Assembly (NCBI GenBank): GCA_025786725.1 | Contig: JAHLTZ010000062.1 | Location: forward strand, 1 to 64,000 | Direction: 5' to 3' | DNA from: Syncephalis fuscata | Taxonomy: Eukaryota; Zoopagomycota; Zoopagomycetes; Zoopagales; Piptocephalidaceae | Length of the DNA stretch: 64,000 bases | Shown here: piece by piece, positions 61,251-64,000 of the stretch | Position numbering within the stretch: position 1 is the first letter of the stretch | Layout: every line of letters begins with the position of its first letter | Program-made: the position numbers and the translations under genes | Notes under the pieces: generated by a model | What the model was told of the DNA's origin: nothing | Databases searched by the model: none | What the model saw: only the letters and a program-made list of their open reading frames with translations

Positions 61251-62803
61251 TTTTAGTAAAGTTATAATAGAGCAAAGCAATGTAAATTCGTTTAAATAAA
61301 AGTAACAGAAGAAAATACAAATAATGATAGATTCAGCGTGGAAGCGCCACTCATTGTACTTGAGGTGCATGCATGATAACTAGTTATTGCAATAAAACCA
61401 GTTTTTGGCAATGATGATAAGTGCGGATTCTGTAATGCAGTTTCGTTCTAACTAAATGTCCAATGAATATCTGTCATAAAATCAATTGTTAAACATTTAG
61501 ATATGTCTATTTTATACAATATTTTATTAAGATTAAAGCAATATATATTACATTGCTTATCGAATGAATATGTATTATAGCGAGTATTACCGGGAACTGC
61601 TGTGACCCAGTGGATTTTTATGGAAAAAGCCAGGCCTTTGTGAAATCGTTTATCAGGCAATATCTCGATTTAGCAATGCATCATTGCAGTACCATGCTTT
61701 ATAAAATGATATTATAGTATCACTATTTTAATTTAGAACTGCAACTTAAATGACCAAGCAATACCTTATCCTGACGTTATGTTATAGCTTTAATCTTTAA
61801 TAGTTACTAATACTTATATTAACACTCAGAGTACAATGTATTGGCTGGTTATATTGATTTGATAACAAACTTATTTTCTATTGGTTGTTAAATATTACAG
61901 TTTAATTATAATAGGCCGAATAACTTGCATGACGCTAAGTAGAAATAAGATTGGACTAGAGACTTGATTATCACTTTATTGATATTGAATAAAGCTATTA
62001 TTACATAATAAACATAATTAATAATATAACTTGAATATTCTATATTCCTTCAGCACTAACACAGCATATCGGTTTATTTAACTGCTCATATGTTCACAGC
62101 TAACAAGTAGTTATTCGTTATATTTTCGTAATAAACATTTGTTGCTAGCAATTAGCACTAATACCTGTATCTATATACATATTATTATTAATGACTAAAT
62201 TACATTATTAACGAAGTTCATTTTAAGCTTTGTTATAGTCTAATTAAGGTTTCCCTTCAGGGTCCATTGCATTTATACTCCATTTAATCGCCCACACTAT
62301 TATAAATACTTAATACACTGGCTAAACATTAAATAAACAACTTTTCTGCTTCCATTACTTTTAGTTTACTTTCAAATTTATACAGTGAGAATTTTGTTTT
62401 AAATTGCGAATAAAACTATTTATTGGTAAAAAAGGCACTAAAATATGCTTTAATAATTTTATTAACTTAAATATCAACGCTCTGACTAAGCACCTCTATT
62501 ACTCTCTCTCCTATTTTGGTTGCTTGGCAAACATTACAAAATCATAAACCTGATTTTGCAACAATATGTGAAGGTACTGTACCATTGAAAATGCACAATA
62601 AACACTATTATTTATAGCAAAAGTTAATTACAACATAACGTATTTTATTAGTTTTAGTTATAAGCAATAATTAATACTGCATCATCTGACTAAGAATAGA
62701 CTTGATTGTGCTAAAATGAATAATAATCAGGTGTGTCATGTATATAAATGATTCTAAATATCATTTGTTTCATTTTCATATATTTTTTCTTTACTTGACT
62801 ACT
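61251..62803. other. Intergenic, nothing recognised
   Basis: AT-rich DNA upstream of two divergent genes. A 70-codon ORF at 61448-61660 has no supporting feature. Confidence 0.55.
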
Positions 62804-64000
62804 ATGAATAGAATTTATAAATTACTTGGTACGCGTACTGCTTTACGGCCAGTGCAACAACAGTTAAGTAATCTACGATTATGCGCTCGGCCAACACTTT
62901 ACAATCGAGCTGTATCTTTCCCCGTGACGTCATACGGTCAACGATCCATCCATTTTGATACAACAACACCTAACGCTGACGGTCTATTTCGACGCCACCG
63001 CACACTACTGCTTACCGTACTTATCGGTGGCAGTATAGGACTGGTCGTGGCACGTCCATTCATCATTAACGCTTGGAATTACCCACGCGATGTACGACAG
63101 ACACTACGCCAGGCACTACTTCACGAAAAACACTTACATAAACCCGAAATAGCCATCCGTTTGTACCGCAAAGCTTGGCAACAAGCACAAGCAGCCGGTA
63201 TGAATATGGCCGGCCCATCAGCCACGGGTATTCTTATTGCACTAGGTGGCCTACTCGAGCAGCAGTATAACGAGCATCCTGATACCTCCCATTGGCGCCA
63301 AGAAGCCATTCAAGTATACAAGACGGCATTTGAAACAATTTTGCATCTACCACCACCACCCTCATCAGCATCGTCGTCGTCGTCGTCGTCGACAGAGACT
63401 TATGAACATGCACATCATGGTGCAGAATCTACTTGGGAGCGACTAACAGATGGTCAAAAACAACGTTTACTTGGCCTGTCTCAGAAACTTGGCGATCTTT
63501 ATGCTATGGATCGTGATGACGATGAAGCAGCCGAACGCTACTATGCATGGTCATTAATGCATGTTATGCGCGCCAGTCAAAAACCTACTACCAATACTAA
63601 TGATACACTAATGCAACTGCCTAAATGGACCAATAATACAGATTTTGCTGCCTGTCTTGAAACATTGGCAAGATTTTACTCAGAACGTGGCCTTTATGCG
63701 CGAGCTATACCGATCTACGAACTAACACTACGTCGTTTACCTATTGCATCAGATGATTGTCGCGTTAGCAGCATACTTTGTCACTTGGCCGATGCAGCCG
63801 TTGGTGTAGGCAATCTAGTAAAAGCCAAACAATGTACCGAACAAGGTTTGCAAGTAGCACGCCGTGGACGAGGCGGTCTCTGTCAGACTATGCGAGGTGC
63901 TCTTTTATTCAATCGAGCACTTATACTACATGTAAGCCATTGTGCTATATAATATAATATAGTTTAATATAACGCTTTATTAGATGCAAGGTGATGAAAT
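62804..64000 (+). CDS. Mitochondrial inner-membrane TPR protein (Mgr3/TTC19-like), partial
   Basis: Starts MNRIYKLLGTRTALRPVQQQ; an in-frame ATG at 62738 lies upstream but this start gives a good presequence. A single TM segment, TLLLTVLIGGSIGLVVARP, lies at about residue 68-86. TPR-like helices follow: AIRLYRKAWQQAQAAG, AIQVYKTAFETIL, EAAERYYAWSLMHVM, LETLARFYSERGLYARAIPI, AKQCTEQGLQVA. The first exon ends at 63931 (GTAAGC donor); the next starts at 63984 (HMQGDE) and leaves the window. The plan presequence-TM-TPR fits Mgr3, an adaptor of the i-AAA protease, but TTC19-like proteins look similar. The poly-Ser run is encoded by TCG/TCA repeats. Confidence 0.75.

Noticed and set aside
1-64000. 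tRNA or rRNA genes
   Set aside because: I looked for B-box-like GTTCGA motifs on both strands and found none in a tRNA context; no rRNA-like sequence was seen.

Overview
This window looks like nuclear DNA of a fungus, probably an early-diverging lineage (inference). The coding content is fungal: single-chain urease, Ste50-like adaptor, septin, calcineurin B, Sdh5, Sse1-type Hsp110, AP-3 mu, Vti1, an Msn2/4-type zinc-finger factor, and a Munc13-like protein with its C2 domain between the MHD regions. Most genes have several introns of about 44-82 nt with GTAAGT-like donors and TAG or AAG acceptors. The intergenic DNA is AT-rich and full of microsatellites. A Shaker-like voltage-gated K+ channel is unusual for Dikarya and favours a basal lineage. 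I cannot name the species.

Layout. 1-7908 is a nest of Ty3/gypsy LTR retrotransposons, all on the minus strand: element 1 sits inside the RNase H region of element 2, and element 2 sits inside the gag gene of element 3. 8560-10375 holds older integrase and gag-like remnants. 11610-12619 is a seven-transmembrane protein whose paralogues lie in a tandem cluster at 57096-61250. 14267-17130 is urease (+), convergent with a mitochondrial stomatin-like protein (17302-18703, -). Then, all on minus: an HD-domain nucleotidase, a K+ channel, a Ste50-like SAM/RA adaptor and a Munc13-like protein (25691-30225). On plus: septin (32195-33742) and calcineurin B (34894-35536). On minus: Sdh5 (35741-36187) and the zinc-finger factor (37548-39347). 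A gene-poor stretch runs to about 47.3 kb, with one exon-like ORF. Then ubiquitin-UBL-AN1 (+), AP-3 mu (-), Vti1 (-), Sse1/Hsp110 (-), the 7TM cluster (-), and the 5' part of a mitochondrial TPR protein (+) running off the right end.

The genes do not form one pathway. AP-3 mu and Vti1 are adjacent and both serve Golgi-to-vacuole traffic. Sdh5, the stomatin-like protein and the TPR protein are mitochondrial.

Two points matter most to a reader. First, many conserved genes (ubiquitin, urease, septin, Hsp110, stomatin-like, HD-domain) carry single-base deletions in short homopolymers that break the frame. Their number and their presence in ubiquitin suggest consensus errors in the assembly rather than true mutations, so 'broken' genes here should be read with care. 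Second, the 7TM family has a consistent, previously unannotatable structure: a last intron inside TM7 (GC-AG in one copy), a conserved extracellular Cys pair and, in three of four copies, a DRY-like motif. It may be a lineage-specific receptor family.
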